Source of the DNA: Marsupella aquatica
Lineage: Eukaryota; Marchantiophyta
Reading direction: 5' to 3'
NCBI GenBank assembly: GCA_973895155.1
Contig: OZ316892.1
Location: 8,680,001 to 8,744,000 of the forward strand
DNA length: 64,000 nt
Shown here: piece after piece, positions 44,176-55,161 of the stretch
How positions within the stretch are numbered: the first letter of the stretch is position 1
How the letters are laid out: each line of letters opens with the position of its first letter
The notes under the pieces: model-generated
The model's input: the letters and a program-made list of their open reading frames with translations, nothing else
Databases searched by the model: none
Told to the model about the DNA's origin: nothing
Position numbers and translations under genes: made by a program

Positions 44176-46148
44176 CTATGAGCCATTCTGAGGCTTTGGT
44201 TCCTGCTCCGCATCCTCCTCGCTGTCACCTTCAACTTCGTCTTCCTGATAGACCTCAAAATCCGCTTCGCTCCAGCGACAAATTAAGTGCAGGCGAAATA
44301 CGGCCATTCGTATTGCCAGTAACCTCTGCAACGTGCAGAAATATTACAGATCAGGTTCCAGACAAGGACAGACTATCGAAGAGATTGCTGCAATCTTCTC
44401 ACAACACAAGAAACGCCTTCTCTCCTGTAACGGTGCTTGTTGTTTGGTGACAGAAATATCAGTTCTTATACAGACGACAGGAAAAAACCGCAAGCTTGAA
44501 GAGATTTCAAAACCAACGTTAAAAGAAGGTATGCTATATCAACTGAGAAGAAAGACAAAGCTCCACAGATGCATGAAAAAGGCGTCGAAACTCACCAGAA
44601 TTTTAGATGCTTCGGGTGAAATTTGGTCCCCTTCGGTACAAACAGTGTAATCGGCAACTAGCTCAACAACCCCTGCAACGAAATGTATGTGAGTAAAATA
44701 CATAATGAACCAGAGAATGTCTAATGTCTGCCACTGGTTGGCATGTATGAGGATGATGTCTTCACAAACGAGTCGTACAACTTGCTACGGTACATTATTC
44801 TTATTAGGGTTTATCCCAGCTTCACAATAACATTCCAGAGGATTGCTAGCCCAAACCTCTATTGAGTCGAACAGGCATTCCTTGCTTTCGCAAAAATGGC
44901 TCCATATCATGTGTGAATTGCTCTAATGGCCCTTCCTTTAACTCAACCTGTGAAACAATCTTTAGCATTAGATAGCGAACGGGCTGCATTTCTCTCGATA
45001 AACAGTATCCGTAGAGGTACTCAAACCCCTAATCCACTTATTTCTCATAAACTCAAAACAGTTCTAAACATAACAATGATTCCAAAGTAAGAAACAACAC
45101 AAAAGAAGTGACAAAAGATCAACGTACTGTTTCTGTGGCAACGCTTCCTACGCGTGCGAAATCAAGCTCCTCAAAGCCTTCGAATATCCTGAAGTAATAC
45201 GGATCCATTTGGTTTAGACATCTCAGTCTTGTGAAATATCACAACGCCATCACAACTAAGATAGAAATAAAGTTCCAAGGGGATGGGCAGGAAGTCCGCT
45301 TAATCGAGACCTCGACTTACTTTAAAACTTCTTCCTTGGTTAGATTTGTTAACAGCAATCCACGATCGCCGTGCACAAACTGCGGTAGAATACACAATTC
45401 CATTAGGGATGCAAACTCCAGAAGGCGGGGTTAACTAACAAACAGAATAACGAGTAATCCAGCTGGTCGGGCACCAGACAACTACCTTGCTGGCCTTGTG
45501 AAGGTCTTCCTTAAGCTCGTCTGCAGCGGTTCGTCCAAGTGCAATCTGCAGCACCTTAATAGAGCCCATGAAGAATCTGCAACAAATATCAGTAAACTGT
45601 CAGAATACCAACACACACTCAACAAGGCACATCATCTGAAATCCCGTGAAACCACCTAAACTACATCATCTGATCAAAACCTCCCAGAATAGACCCCCAC
45701 GAAAGCTCACTTTTTGCAAAGACACACGTCCTTCAAGACCAAAACGTAAACTGAAACACGTCAAAATGGCGTTCAAGGACAATTCACCTGCTGCTGGACT
45801 TCAATCGATCTCTCAGTTCTTTGAACAAGGAATTCCGCATGTTCTCGAACTCAAATACATACAATGAAGAGTACTCCTCGACAGCTTTCCGCAAGGAAGC
45901 CACCAAGGATTCTTTGTGCTCCCTGCCTTTCTTTTGCGTCTTGGACAGAGTCACTGCAAGACGAAAAGTAAAAACACATCATGATCCACTAACACAGCGG
46001 TTACCTGGAGCCGAGAACGGAAGTAGAGACGTCGACATTCCGCAAATCTTTATAATGTCAGATGTTCATCCTTCACATGCGAAAGGCAGCACTGCCGGTT
46101 CAGAGGGAGCGAACACCTACCAAGTTTATTCCGCTTGGACTTCGGCAT
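44176..46148 (-). CDS. MRTO4: mRNA turnover protein 4 homolog, ribosome assembly factor (240 aa)
   Basis: This is a nucleolar paralogue of ribosomal stalk protein P0. It occupies the P0 site on pre-60S particles during 60S assembly and is later exchanged for P0. Eight exons join in phase: 46148-46121, 45953-45788, 45576-45486, 45379-45321, 45188-45128, 44947-44857, 44672-44596 and 44325-44176 (723 nt). The N-terminus is MPKSKRNKL, as in the family. Then come SKTQKKGREHKESLV, YVFEFENMRN, FFMGSIKVLQIALGR (the uL10-like rRNA-binding domain), the GPLEQFTHDMEPFLRKQG insertion, and an acidic tail ending in NGS. P0's C-terminal P1/P2-binding peptide is absent, as expected. All junctions are GT-AG. 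The first exon is only 28 nt of coding sequence. A purine microsatellite (pyrimidine-rich in the transcript sense) lies about 115 bases upstream. Confidence 0.95.
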
Positions 46149-46263
46149 GGTTGATATGCGGTACCAGAAGAACAGAAGGAGAGGGTACCGATGTGCTCGC
46201 GACGCTCAATAAAATTCGTGCTGCACGAGCTCGTGTGGCAGAGAGGGTCGACGAAGGGCCCGT

Positions 46264-46289
46264 AGGAGAGGAGAGGAGAGGAGAGGAGA
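46264..46289. repeat. (GGAGA)n microsatellite upstream of MRTO4
   Basis: Five GAGAG-type units lie in the presumed 5' UTR or promoter of MRTO4. In the sense of that transcript the tract is CT-rich, whereas the equivalent tract before SPCS3 is GA-rich. Confidence 0.8.
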
Positions 46290-48361
46290 AAAGCGGCGCA
46301 CAAAGCCGACTCACTCTACTACTCGACCTGCGGATGATACCGTCGTGCTCATGTCCGTGTGACCGAAAAAGATCGAATAGCAACGAGAGGGAGGGTTCGC
46401 ACAACTGCAGTACCCTCCCTCTGCAGTACCCTAAACAATATACATATAAAAACAATAATGGCACTCGGGAGCAATCCCACAGTGTACAACGCGGGGAGAT
46501 TATTTTTTGAGGGTACTGAAAACTGAGTGGGGTGAAAATTGAGCGCAATGTAGGCTACTGTGTTTTTTGCAAAATCAAGACAAACGAGTGTGGTGAAAAA
46601 TGAGCACAATGTATGCTAGTGTGTTTCCTGCAAAATCAAGAACTCCACCGTTCCAGGCATTACCGGTCGGGCCTCACATTTGGTGCCCGACTAGTCATGA
46701 CCGTTGTCATGAACCACAGCAGTCATGGGCATAGTCAAAGCAGAAATATGGGTGTATTTGAGATGCCCTGGTACACCTCCCTCGTCTCATTATCACCCGT
46801 CATTGGAGGAACCAAACATCTGTGCTCAAGGAAAAGACTTGATTATTGGCCCCCCAAGGGAAAAAAATTGACTAGGCCCCTACTTTTGAAAGGTGCTTTT
46901 TTTGCCTTGAAAGCCAAAACGAGACCCATGCAAGAGAAAATAGACGTCTTGCTCCTGAGCATGCAATTTTATTTAGGGTAGCCACAAGGGGACAATACCA
47001 AGGGAGGGTTCGGAGTATTCAATTTTATGTAGGGTAGCCAGAAGGGGACAATACCAAGGAAGGGATCTGACAAGGACCTAGACCAGGAGGGAGAGGGTTA
47101 AACCAAGGCCCCGGCCAAAGCGGGTCAACCAAGGGCTGAGACTTGATGGCCCCAGCCCTCCAGCCCATGCACTTCCCCTCCAACCCCAGCTTCTCTAGGC
47201 CCCTCGTTTTGAATGGGATTTGATGGCCCCAATCTCTCCAGCCCATGCATATCCCTTCAACCCCAGCCCCTCTAGGCCCATTCTTTTGAAGGGATTTGAT
47301 GACCCCAATCCCTCAAGCCATGCACTTCCCTCGAGACCGCAGCCCATCCAGCCCTAGAGAGCTCCATTGTCAACCAGCCTGGTACCATGCAGCCCTAGTC
47401 TCCCTACCAAGCTATTCTTTAGGTTTTCCTTTTTTCAAAAGTAGCAAATGTCATCTTGTGTGAAGTAGATTCTAAGAATGTTTTCCACTACCCAACCCAT
47501 AGCATTTTGGGGGCAAAAAATCATTGGGAAGGCTACTTTGAGACTCCCTAGTGCAAAATTTTGACTCATTCCACCCCACTTGGAAGTATTAGCCAATGTC
47601 TTTTTTTTCTACTCTCCCACCTAGCCACACACCCCATTTGCTAAAACTTAACAATTCCTTAAATCTCTGAAGATCTAATGTTTTGAAATTAATCCAAGAA
47701 AATGATGTAAGGAATCTTTTTAGAATCCTCTACTTCACACTAGGTGACATTGGCCAATTAATCTACTACGACAATAAACAAGAATCTCCTATTTCACACT
47801 AGGTGACCCTTGCTAGCTTGGGAAAAAAAGAAAAACCTACAAAATACGGGTTGGTAGGGACACTGGGGCTCCATGGTTTTGGAGCACTCCAGGGGCTAGG
47901 GTTGCAAGGGATGTGCATAGGCTGCATGGATTAGGGCCAGCAAGTCCCTTTCAAAAGAGGGGGCCTAGCAAACCTAAACCATGTTTCAGACATGCTCGAT
48001 ATCATTATTAAATTATTTTCAAAAAACCAAGAGTTACTGTGTTGAAGAAATTGGTGCAGTGTGTAAAAGAATCCTACTGTCTCCGAGGACTGATTGGTAT
48101 CACTACATTTTTCAAGTGGCACTCCAACAACATGTTTGTAATTCACCAGTCTTTGGGGCCAAATGGACTACTTAGAGAATGACACCTAGGTGAACTCGCT
48201 CCTAGGAAAAACAAAAGTGTTTTGATTTTAGGTTGTATGCTGTGGAATTGAATTCATGAGTCATGTAGTCCTCCCAAACAGATGGCAAGCTTTGGATCTG
48301 AAGATATGGGCGTACACAATTAGATTTATCTGATCTCTTACCAACTGCAATACATTCATTC

Positions 48362-48575
48362 GTCCCTGAGTACATTTGGGATGCAAAGATTGATTTGGGA
48401 TGCAAAGATTGGTATCCAACGTCAAAAGAACTTCAATGAGGATCTTTCAAGGAATACTCGTCATTTTCCCTTAATTTCTGACTTAGAATGTCAACCGTTC
48501 TAGAGAGCCCTCCTTGTTCTTCTTTTTGTAACGTGCTCACTCTATAACATGTCCATCAAATTGGTGATGTTTGCA
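48362..48575 (+). repeat. Dispersed repeat, partner inverted at about 60930-61125
   Basis: The order CCTGAG.ACATTTGG, CAAAGATTGGTATCCAACG, AATACTC.TCA, GTCAACC, GCCCTCCTT, ACGTGCT.ACTC.ATAACATGTCCATCAAAT matches the reverse complement of 61125-60930. Identity looks like 75-85 percent over about 200 bases. This copy carries a small extra duplication of TTTGGGATGCAAAGATTG. Confidence 0.75.
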
Positions 48576-48913
48576 GGGCGAAGGACAAATTTTTCCACAG
48601 GTTTCAGTGTCCCAGATATTTCGCCTCATATTTTCTCTTGGACAGCTGACTAAGGTGTGTGAACCTTTGCTTGTCCCTCTTGTCTTGAAGAGTAATGCAG
48701 TAGAAAGCTCAATTTGCAATTTTCTGCGGATAGTGAAAAGAACGTGATAACCATGGTTAATTATGCATATAACGTTGTCTATCTTGCACATGCAGGTAGT
48801 ATCGGCACTCTGGTAGGTTAGAATTCCTTCACACAAAAAATCTATTTGTTTTCATCAGTATCTCCTTTGCGCTGTCTTCAGGTCGAAGTCCGTGAGGTTG
48901 CAGCAGCAATGGG

Positions 48914-49141
48914 TCTCCTCAGAAATTCATGTCTAATTTAGTTGAAAGAAGTTCCGGGATGGTCTACCATGGCGAAGGTACTGTCTCAAACCATAGAGCG
49001 CTCGAAGCAAGGGTTCAATTTGCAGAGTCTCCTCAAAAATTCATGACTAATTCAGTTAAGGGAAGTTCCGGGACGATCTACCATGGCAAATGCTTTGTCT
49101 CAAATCATAGAGCGGTTCGAAGCAAGCTTTCACTTTGCAGA
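48914..49141. repeat. 114-bp tandem duplication
   Basis: The units begin TCTCCTCA.AAATTCATG at 48914 and 49028 and are about 80 percent identical. The period is a multiple of three, and the plus frame through both copies (SSGMVYHGEG / SSGTIYHGKC) stays open. It is not recognised as a protein family. Confidence 0.8.
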
Positions 49142-49412
49142 ACAATCAGTCTTCTCCTACATTAGTCTCGCGTGGCAGAAGCAATCAGATTACGATGACT
49201 CTTCCAGAATTTCATTTGTCCATCGAGTCCCTATTTCTGAAGTTCTGCAGTTGTCGACCTCTCTCCTGACAAAATTTGGCAGCGGCAGCAACAGCAGCAC
49301 ACCTCTCTCGTTTCCAGTATAGGCCATTGATAACGAGTTGTCTAATAAAACGGTTTGAGCATTTTAGCTCTGACGTTGCGACTCTCTCTCTCTACGTGCC
49401 AGTCTATCTTTA

Positions 49413-52400
49413 TCACCTCGACACCTTGTAACCCTGCCACATGCACATCATGATCCAGAATGAAAGGAGCTAATTAGGTCAAATTTTAACGGGCTTTTCT
49501 GCTGCGAGTGCACTAAATACCCTTAGTGTTGTCAACTGGTACCATAAAACTGGACATTTCAAAATCCACCACTGACAACAGATGCTCACATTAAATAAAC
49601 ACAGGCACAACCACAAAGATGCATTTACCTTCACAATCTTTAGTAGAGCCTTGGCTCCGGCATTGGTTTTGAAGTGGTCCCTAACAGGCTGTGGACAAAA
49701 ATCCCAAAATTTTCAATAAAACATGTGAAGAACAGAGATCAAACGTACTTTGCAATATTGAGCAGGTCTCCTGGCTGAAGCAACAGTAATCAACTAAATG
49801 TTTCGAAAGCATGCACCTGCAAGATCTTGTTCAATGCCTTGATCAATGCAGGCTTCAAATCACCAGGATGTAATGCACCACTCAGATAGTCTTCATGTAG
49901 TTTCTCAGCTGTCTCGTAAACCCTGGGAACCCAAGACATATTAGCGTAGGCACTGCAAGACCTTCAGAGTAAAGTAGAGATTCGAATAATTCAAGCCAAA
50001 TTCTGCTTTGCAACAAGCCTCTTGAAACAACCGAGAAGTACATCCGTTCCCTTGACACTAATGGGGTCATGACATGGTTCCCAACGAGGAGTCGCCTCTT
50101 TCTGGTCTTTCACTACCATTTCAAACATAGCAGGAGATGCAACTCTAACTACAGCAGGATCATGGACCAACATTCTTGAAGACTTACGTGGTTCCACCAT
50201 TTTGCTCAGCACGCTCCACCACAAATTCACCAAAATATGGGAGGACAATGTATGTTGTGTATTCAATAATAGGGTTCCCTGCAACTACTTGAGGAGGACA
50301 GAAACCCTTGATGATCTTCGCTTTTACCTCGAACTGGGGAAACAGACACCGTCCAAACACCAAAATGGCAACTGGTCAACGTTAGGCTCTCCGTTATAGC
50401 TACTCATTTTGATTTTAAATAGCACGCAGTTGAGAAAACAGCGACGGCCACACATGGTGGTCAGACAGTACACCGAACACTTAAGATACTCAGACGAGCA
50501 TGCTCATACCCAGAATTACCAAGATCAACAGCGAAAAAGAGTTTACCTCTTCATCTTCCATAAATATGGCGGAATCGGAGACACTCTTCGACATCTTTTC
50601 TTGACCTTGCAGTAGGCCAGGCAACATGTCTACCATGCTGGTCAAAGAATAATCATCTCTGGATCCAATTGCATTAGAAAGTACAGCAAAAAAGTCCCTC
50701 TCCTTGACAGAAACTAGGTACATATAAACAGGAGTCTAATGACAGCAAATAGCAGTTCCAAGAACTGCATACATTATCATATGAGTGTAATGACGGCAGG
50801 TAGCATTTGGCATACTTGTACAACTGTGGAAATTAAAAAAAACCAAAAATTAAAAACAGCTTCCATAGAGGATACGGTGGGAAAGAATGATTGGCTTCAA
50901 CTTCCGTTTGGTTTGATCACAATACTCCCGCGCCAGGACATTCACTTTCCGTTGGTCCATGCCCAGTTGACAGATATCAGCCTACAAATCAATCTCAACG
51001 CCTCTTAATGAGAGATACACGAACATCTTCACCGAGTTACAAAAATACGTTTGGTGTGTACACTTCATAGCAACAAACAATCTCCAAGGGTACAATCTGG
51101 TATAAACCTTTAAGAAAAAAATGTCTGCACATTGCATGCATGGGTAAAATATCTGGGCAGCAGTCAGCTCGTCCTCGTCGTTGCGTCCCATAATTTGTGA
51201 GCACCTGCGGACATAATCATGCCAAAGTTAGGACTAGAATACAGTTCCAAGTATGCATTGTTGTCCAGGCAAGTAAAGTATACGAATAGGGATCATTTCA
51301 GAACCATGACGAATAAAAAGAAAAGGCAATTTAGCACACCTCTTGATCCGAGGAAGATTATTGCGTCGGGCGATGTCCATTACAAGAGGCCAATACTCTG
51401 CCGCGTTCTTGTTGATTTCTTCGGACGTCCAGACAAACTGAACCCTGTTCATGTCCATGCCAACTGCCTTCCAAATCTCGATCATATACTTCCCCACATT
51501 TTGAATTTTTTTCAAATCCCCGCCCATCTTGTTGTTGAGCTGGGCGAACCAGTCTGCAACCCAAAATTTGAATATACATCCTGCTTTCGTCATCTTGTTG
51601 ACATTGATCACTTTCATGACCCCCTGTCGTTCCAACGTGATTGGACTTTCAGACCAGAATTAAGATGGGGTACAGGTCGAGAAGCAATAGCACACCAAAC
51701 CCCAAACTATGGGAAAGGAGATTTGTTACAGAATCTAGGCAGCAAATACCTGAGCTATATGCATCCTTCCAGAAGGCTCAAACCCATCATAAGCTATTGG
51801 GTCCTTTTTCTTTTGAAGTAGGTTTCGAAGCTCATCTTCTTGTATGCACTCCTCTCCCACGCTTCGCACTAGTGCATACTTCTCATCCAAAGTCAGGCTG
51901 CAAACAGTCGCACATCGGTCCAGTGATGGGAAATATTATACATACTGAAAAAATCGAATCCCGGAAGGACATAGAGTAAAACCGAGTATGATAGGAAAGG
52001 CCAAAAATTGTACCCTCTCAACAGGCTTTCCACATGGCGATGAATTCGATTCACGGTTTCTTACAATCAAATTTGGGAATAGTCAATCCGCAATCTGGGT
52101 GTTCAAAAGTTTTCATTTCTTTTAAGTAGAACCTTGAAATAAACTTCCGAAGGTCATCTAATGACTAATGAATTTGAGATTTCGGATCACCGTTCATCTT
52201 TGACAATATTTGGCCGCTTAATCCATGTTACAGAGAAGTCAGTCTTTCGAGCCTTGCAAACTGAATGGTGAGCGAGACAGAGAGGGCAGTACAGGTGAGT
52301 GAGAAGGCAATCAAGACCGACAATATTCATAGCAAATGCCAACGAGTGAGACCTGGAGAAGGCATCCTCGATGCTCGGAGTAGCTTCTTCCGGCGGAGGA

Positions 52401-52468
52401 GGCGTGGATGCAACGTCCGGACCATCCTCTGTTTCCACCGAAGTCGAAACCTCTCCCCCTCCCGCCAT
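49413..52468 (-). CDS. Tyrosyl-tRNA synthetase, cytosolic eukaryotic type (388 aa)
   Basis: This enzyme charges tRNA-Tyr with tyrosine for cytosolic translation. Ten exons join in phase: 52468-52353, 51897-51750, 51623-51340, 51204-51108, 50981-50876, 50629-50547, 50333-50188, 49922-49817, 49688-49629 and 49433-49413 (1167 nt, TGA). The protein is a class I synthetase of the archaeal/eukaryotic form. The HIGH-equivalent is MHIAQ (84-88), the substrate pocket words are FWVADWFAQLNNK and YPCMQCADIFFLK, and KMSKS is at 262-266. The chain ends KGYKVSR, with no C-terminal EMAPII domain, as in plants. About 40 N-terminal residues are acidic and Pro-rich, and I see no clear organelle targeting peptide. 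All introns are GT-AG; the first donor (AG|GTCTCA) is weak, and the last coding exon is only 21 nt. A GA microsatellite lies about 220 bases upstream of the ATG. Confidence 0.95.
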
Positions 52469-53102
52469 GGGAAGATTCCCGAGCTAATAGAGACTTTTCT
52501 CTCACTATCAAAATTGCTGTCCGCCCTTCCGAAGAGCTTCGAGTTTAGAGCTTCGACCTAGTAGCGAACGACTTGGACGAGAAAAAGCATTAAGTAATGG
52601 AGCTAGATTGCCGCGAGAGCTTCAATGCTTCAAGCTCCTGTGACTGCGAACGAATTGACAACTAATCTGACGAGCGCTCCCAAAGAGTGAGAGAGAGAGA
52701 GAGACCACAATGAGAGACTCGAAGCTCCCGAACCAATACTAGAACGACAGTACCCTAGTGTCCTCTCGGTTCGCGTATGACTGTTATTTTTCATTATAAT
52801 TAGAATTTGAGATTTGCTAGGGAAATGATGCTTGCATGGACCACAACGTTGGTCGTTCAAAACCCCCATGTACCACATTTCCCAAAATTTGGTCTCCCAA
52901 AATTTGAGTTGAACTGTAATAACTTGATGTTAGTAATTTCAAATTTTTTTAGTTTTAAGGATGGGTTACAGGAGTAGGTGAACTAGATTTTCATCAAAGT
53001 GATAGTGAAATCTTGGCCATTTTGGTTGAGTTATTAAGCATGGAATGGAATGTGGAGGGGTAAATTCTAGTAGATCAGTTTTCACTATGTCAATATGAAG
53101 TA
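52469..53102. other. Promoter side of TyrRS, otherwise empty
   Basis: A (GA)n tract of about 18 bases lies near 52687-52704 in the presumed 5' region of TyrRS. The remainder is AT-rich with no supported feature. Confidence 0.45.
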
Positions 53103-54047
53103 CTAGCCCCATGCACGTGCATTGCACAAAAGATGTCAAGGCGAGGCAAGATGTCGAGGAGAGGCAAAGATGTGGAGGCGAGGGAAAGATGTCGAGGAGA
53201 GTCAATGATGTCAAGAAGAGGCAAAGATATCAAGGAGAGGGCAACATGTCAAAGTGAAATAAGATGTCAAGGTGAGAAAAAGATGTAAAGATAAGGAAAA
53301 GATGTTGGGAAGAGAAAAGATATCGAGGGTGAGGGAAAGATATCAAGGAAAGTCAATGATGTCAAGGAGAGAGCAACATGTCAAGGAGAGCCAAAGATGT
53401 TGAGATGAGAAAAGATGTCAAGGTGACAACAAGACATAAAGATAAGGAAAAGATGTTGGGGAGAGAAAAGATGTTTGAGGGTGAGGGAAGATGTCGCGGT
53501 GAGATAAGAGGTCAACGTGAGTAAAACATGCTAGGGTGAGGCAAAAATGTTGAGGCGAGGGCAAGATGTTAAGGTGAGCAAGATCTCGAGGTGAAGAAAA
53601 GATAGGGAAGTGAGAGAAAGATATTGAGACAAGAGCAAGATGTCAAGGAGAGGCAAAGATAAGGAGGTGAGATAAAGATATTGAGGTGAAAACAGATGTT
53701 GATGAAAGAAATGGATGTTGAGGTGAGAAAAAGAAATCAAGGTGAGAAAAAGAGGTAAAGGAGAGAAAAGATGACAAGGTGAGAAAAAGATGTAAAGATG
53801 AAGAAAATATATTAAGGGTGACGGAAAGATATTGTAATGAGATAAAGCTGTCAAGGTGAGCAAAAGATAGGATGTCGAGTCGAGGAAAAGATGTCAAACC
53901 AGGTGGTGAAAAAGATCTCAAGGAAAGAAAAGATGTCAAAGGTGAGAAAAAATGTCATTGTGAGATTAAGATGTCAATGTGAGAAAAAACGACGAGATGA
54001 GATAAAGATGTAAAGGTAAAGTTGTCGTGGTGGTGTTTAATAACTTA
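53103..54047 (-). mobile_element. Third Helitron-like 3' end with minisatellite
   Basis: On the minus strand the sequence ends TTTTGTGCAATGCACG (hairpin GTGC AAT GCAC, 53127-53117), then TGCATGGGG and CTAG (53106-53103) and a host T. Downstream on the plus strand are at least 900 bases of short units built on AAGATGTCAAGG.GAG, more variable than in the 25.6 and 33 kb copies. The array runs into the assembly gap, so its true length is unknown. No Helitron protein is seen. Confidence 0.6.
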
Positions 54048-54147
54048 NNNNNNNNNNNNNNNNNNNNNNNNNNNNNNNNNNNNNNNNNNNNNNNNNNNNN
54101 NNNNNNNNNNNNNNNNNNNNNNNNNNNNNNNNNNNNNNNNNNNNNNN
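54048..54147. other. Assembly gap (100 N)
   Basis: A run of exactly 100 N follows the minisatellite array, the conventional length for a gap of unknown size. Confidence 0.99.
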
Positions 54148-55161
54148 ATCCCACTCAATCCAAGATCTTTAAAAATTCTAGAAAATACTGTGAAGTTAAC
54201 TCCTTTTTTTCCCTTTTGTAAGGGGAAGATTGACCAAAAGTGGCAGGACTAGTTATTACAGTAGTAGATGTGGGCATGGAAGCTTCAGTTTCGTAAAACT
54301 TTCGTCATAGTCTTTCTTTCGTAAAAGGAGGTATACACTGAAGTCTCCCACTTTCTGCTCTATACAGAGTTTGCCAAACGTCGGACGATGAAGAATATAT
54401 GGCACCCTATTTAACGGTTCTGCTCAAGCGCGCCTAACCAAATTCTAGAGCAAATCTCACAGAGCTCTCAAGTGCCACCAATTTTGTTGCAGGCCTGCTT
54501 CGCTGCAGATAGGGTCGAGAGAGACGCAATTTATTGAGTGTCTCAATTTCAGATGTTCAGAATAGCATGTTCAAAATAGCATGTTCAAAATAGCATGTTC
54601 AGAATGAGTGCTTCTTTTGCGGTGCATCTCCAGAAGCCATGTTGGACTAGTTACACAAACCTACCGGAGGCTTTTTTCGCGTTATTGGATTCAACGCGAC
54701 CTTTTACGAATTGCAGTTTCAATTCTGAAGTAATTTGTTCTCTAACAGGAAGGCAGGTCCTGGCATGCTGGAGGAGTTGAGGGTTTGAGCCACGGAAGAA
54801 TTATACTCGTTCCGTCCTGCAAGCCAACTTTGGAGTATCAATTGGGTTTTCAGTGGACCTCGTTAGGCTATTAAAATATTGAACTCTGCTGTGGCTCGAG
54901 CTTCAAATCTGATTCATTGTTTGCCCAAGTTCAGAAGCACTCTCTCAGCTGGATAGAGCTTTGATTCCCACTTCCTGCTGCACCTGCAATGTTCGGGCTA
55001 TGGATGTTTGGAGATTGGGCTACACAGTAGGAGCCGCTGCAAGAGATTGAAACACTTGTGCCAAACGCTAAGTGAAAATTCAACAAAGAAACGAGCCAGA
55101 TTCAAAGTGCTAGATTCGGTGGCGGATGTTCACCTAGAGCCAACTCCCTGGACTTGGGAAG
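54148..55161. other. Intergenic, presumed CWF19 promoter
   Basis: No gene is supported. AAAATAGCATGTTC is repeated two to three times near 54556-54605. The right end should contain the 5' UTR of the CWF19-like gene. Confidence 0.4.

Larger units (their letters stand above)
46290..49412. other. Intergenic region with tandem and dispersed repeats
   Basis: No supported gene. Local duplications: about 46531-46640 (GTGAAAA.TGAGC.CAATGTA, spacing about 60), 46962-47066 (TTTA.GTAGGGTAGCCA.AAGGGGACAATACC, spacing about 54) and 47145-47345 (CCAGCCCATGCA..TCCC..CAACCCCAGC, spacing about 72). Copies at 48362-48575 and 48914-49141 are listed separately. The last few hundred bases should hold the TyrRS 3' UTR. 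Confidence 0.45.

Noticed and set aside
45821-46510. 229-codon plus frame antisense to MRTO4 exons 1-2
   Set aside because: MRTO4 on the minus strand explains the conserved sequence; the plus frame crosses its introns and the microsatellite.
53531-53939. Leu/Phe/Ser-rich minus frames that resemble membrane proteins
   Set aside because: They arise from the pyrimidine-rich strand of the third minisatellite.
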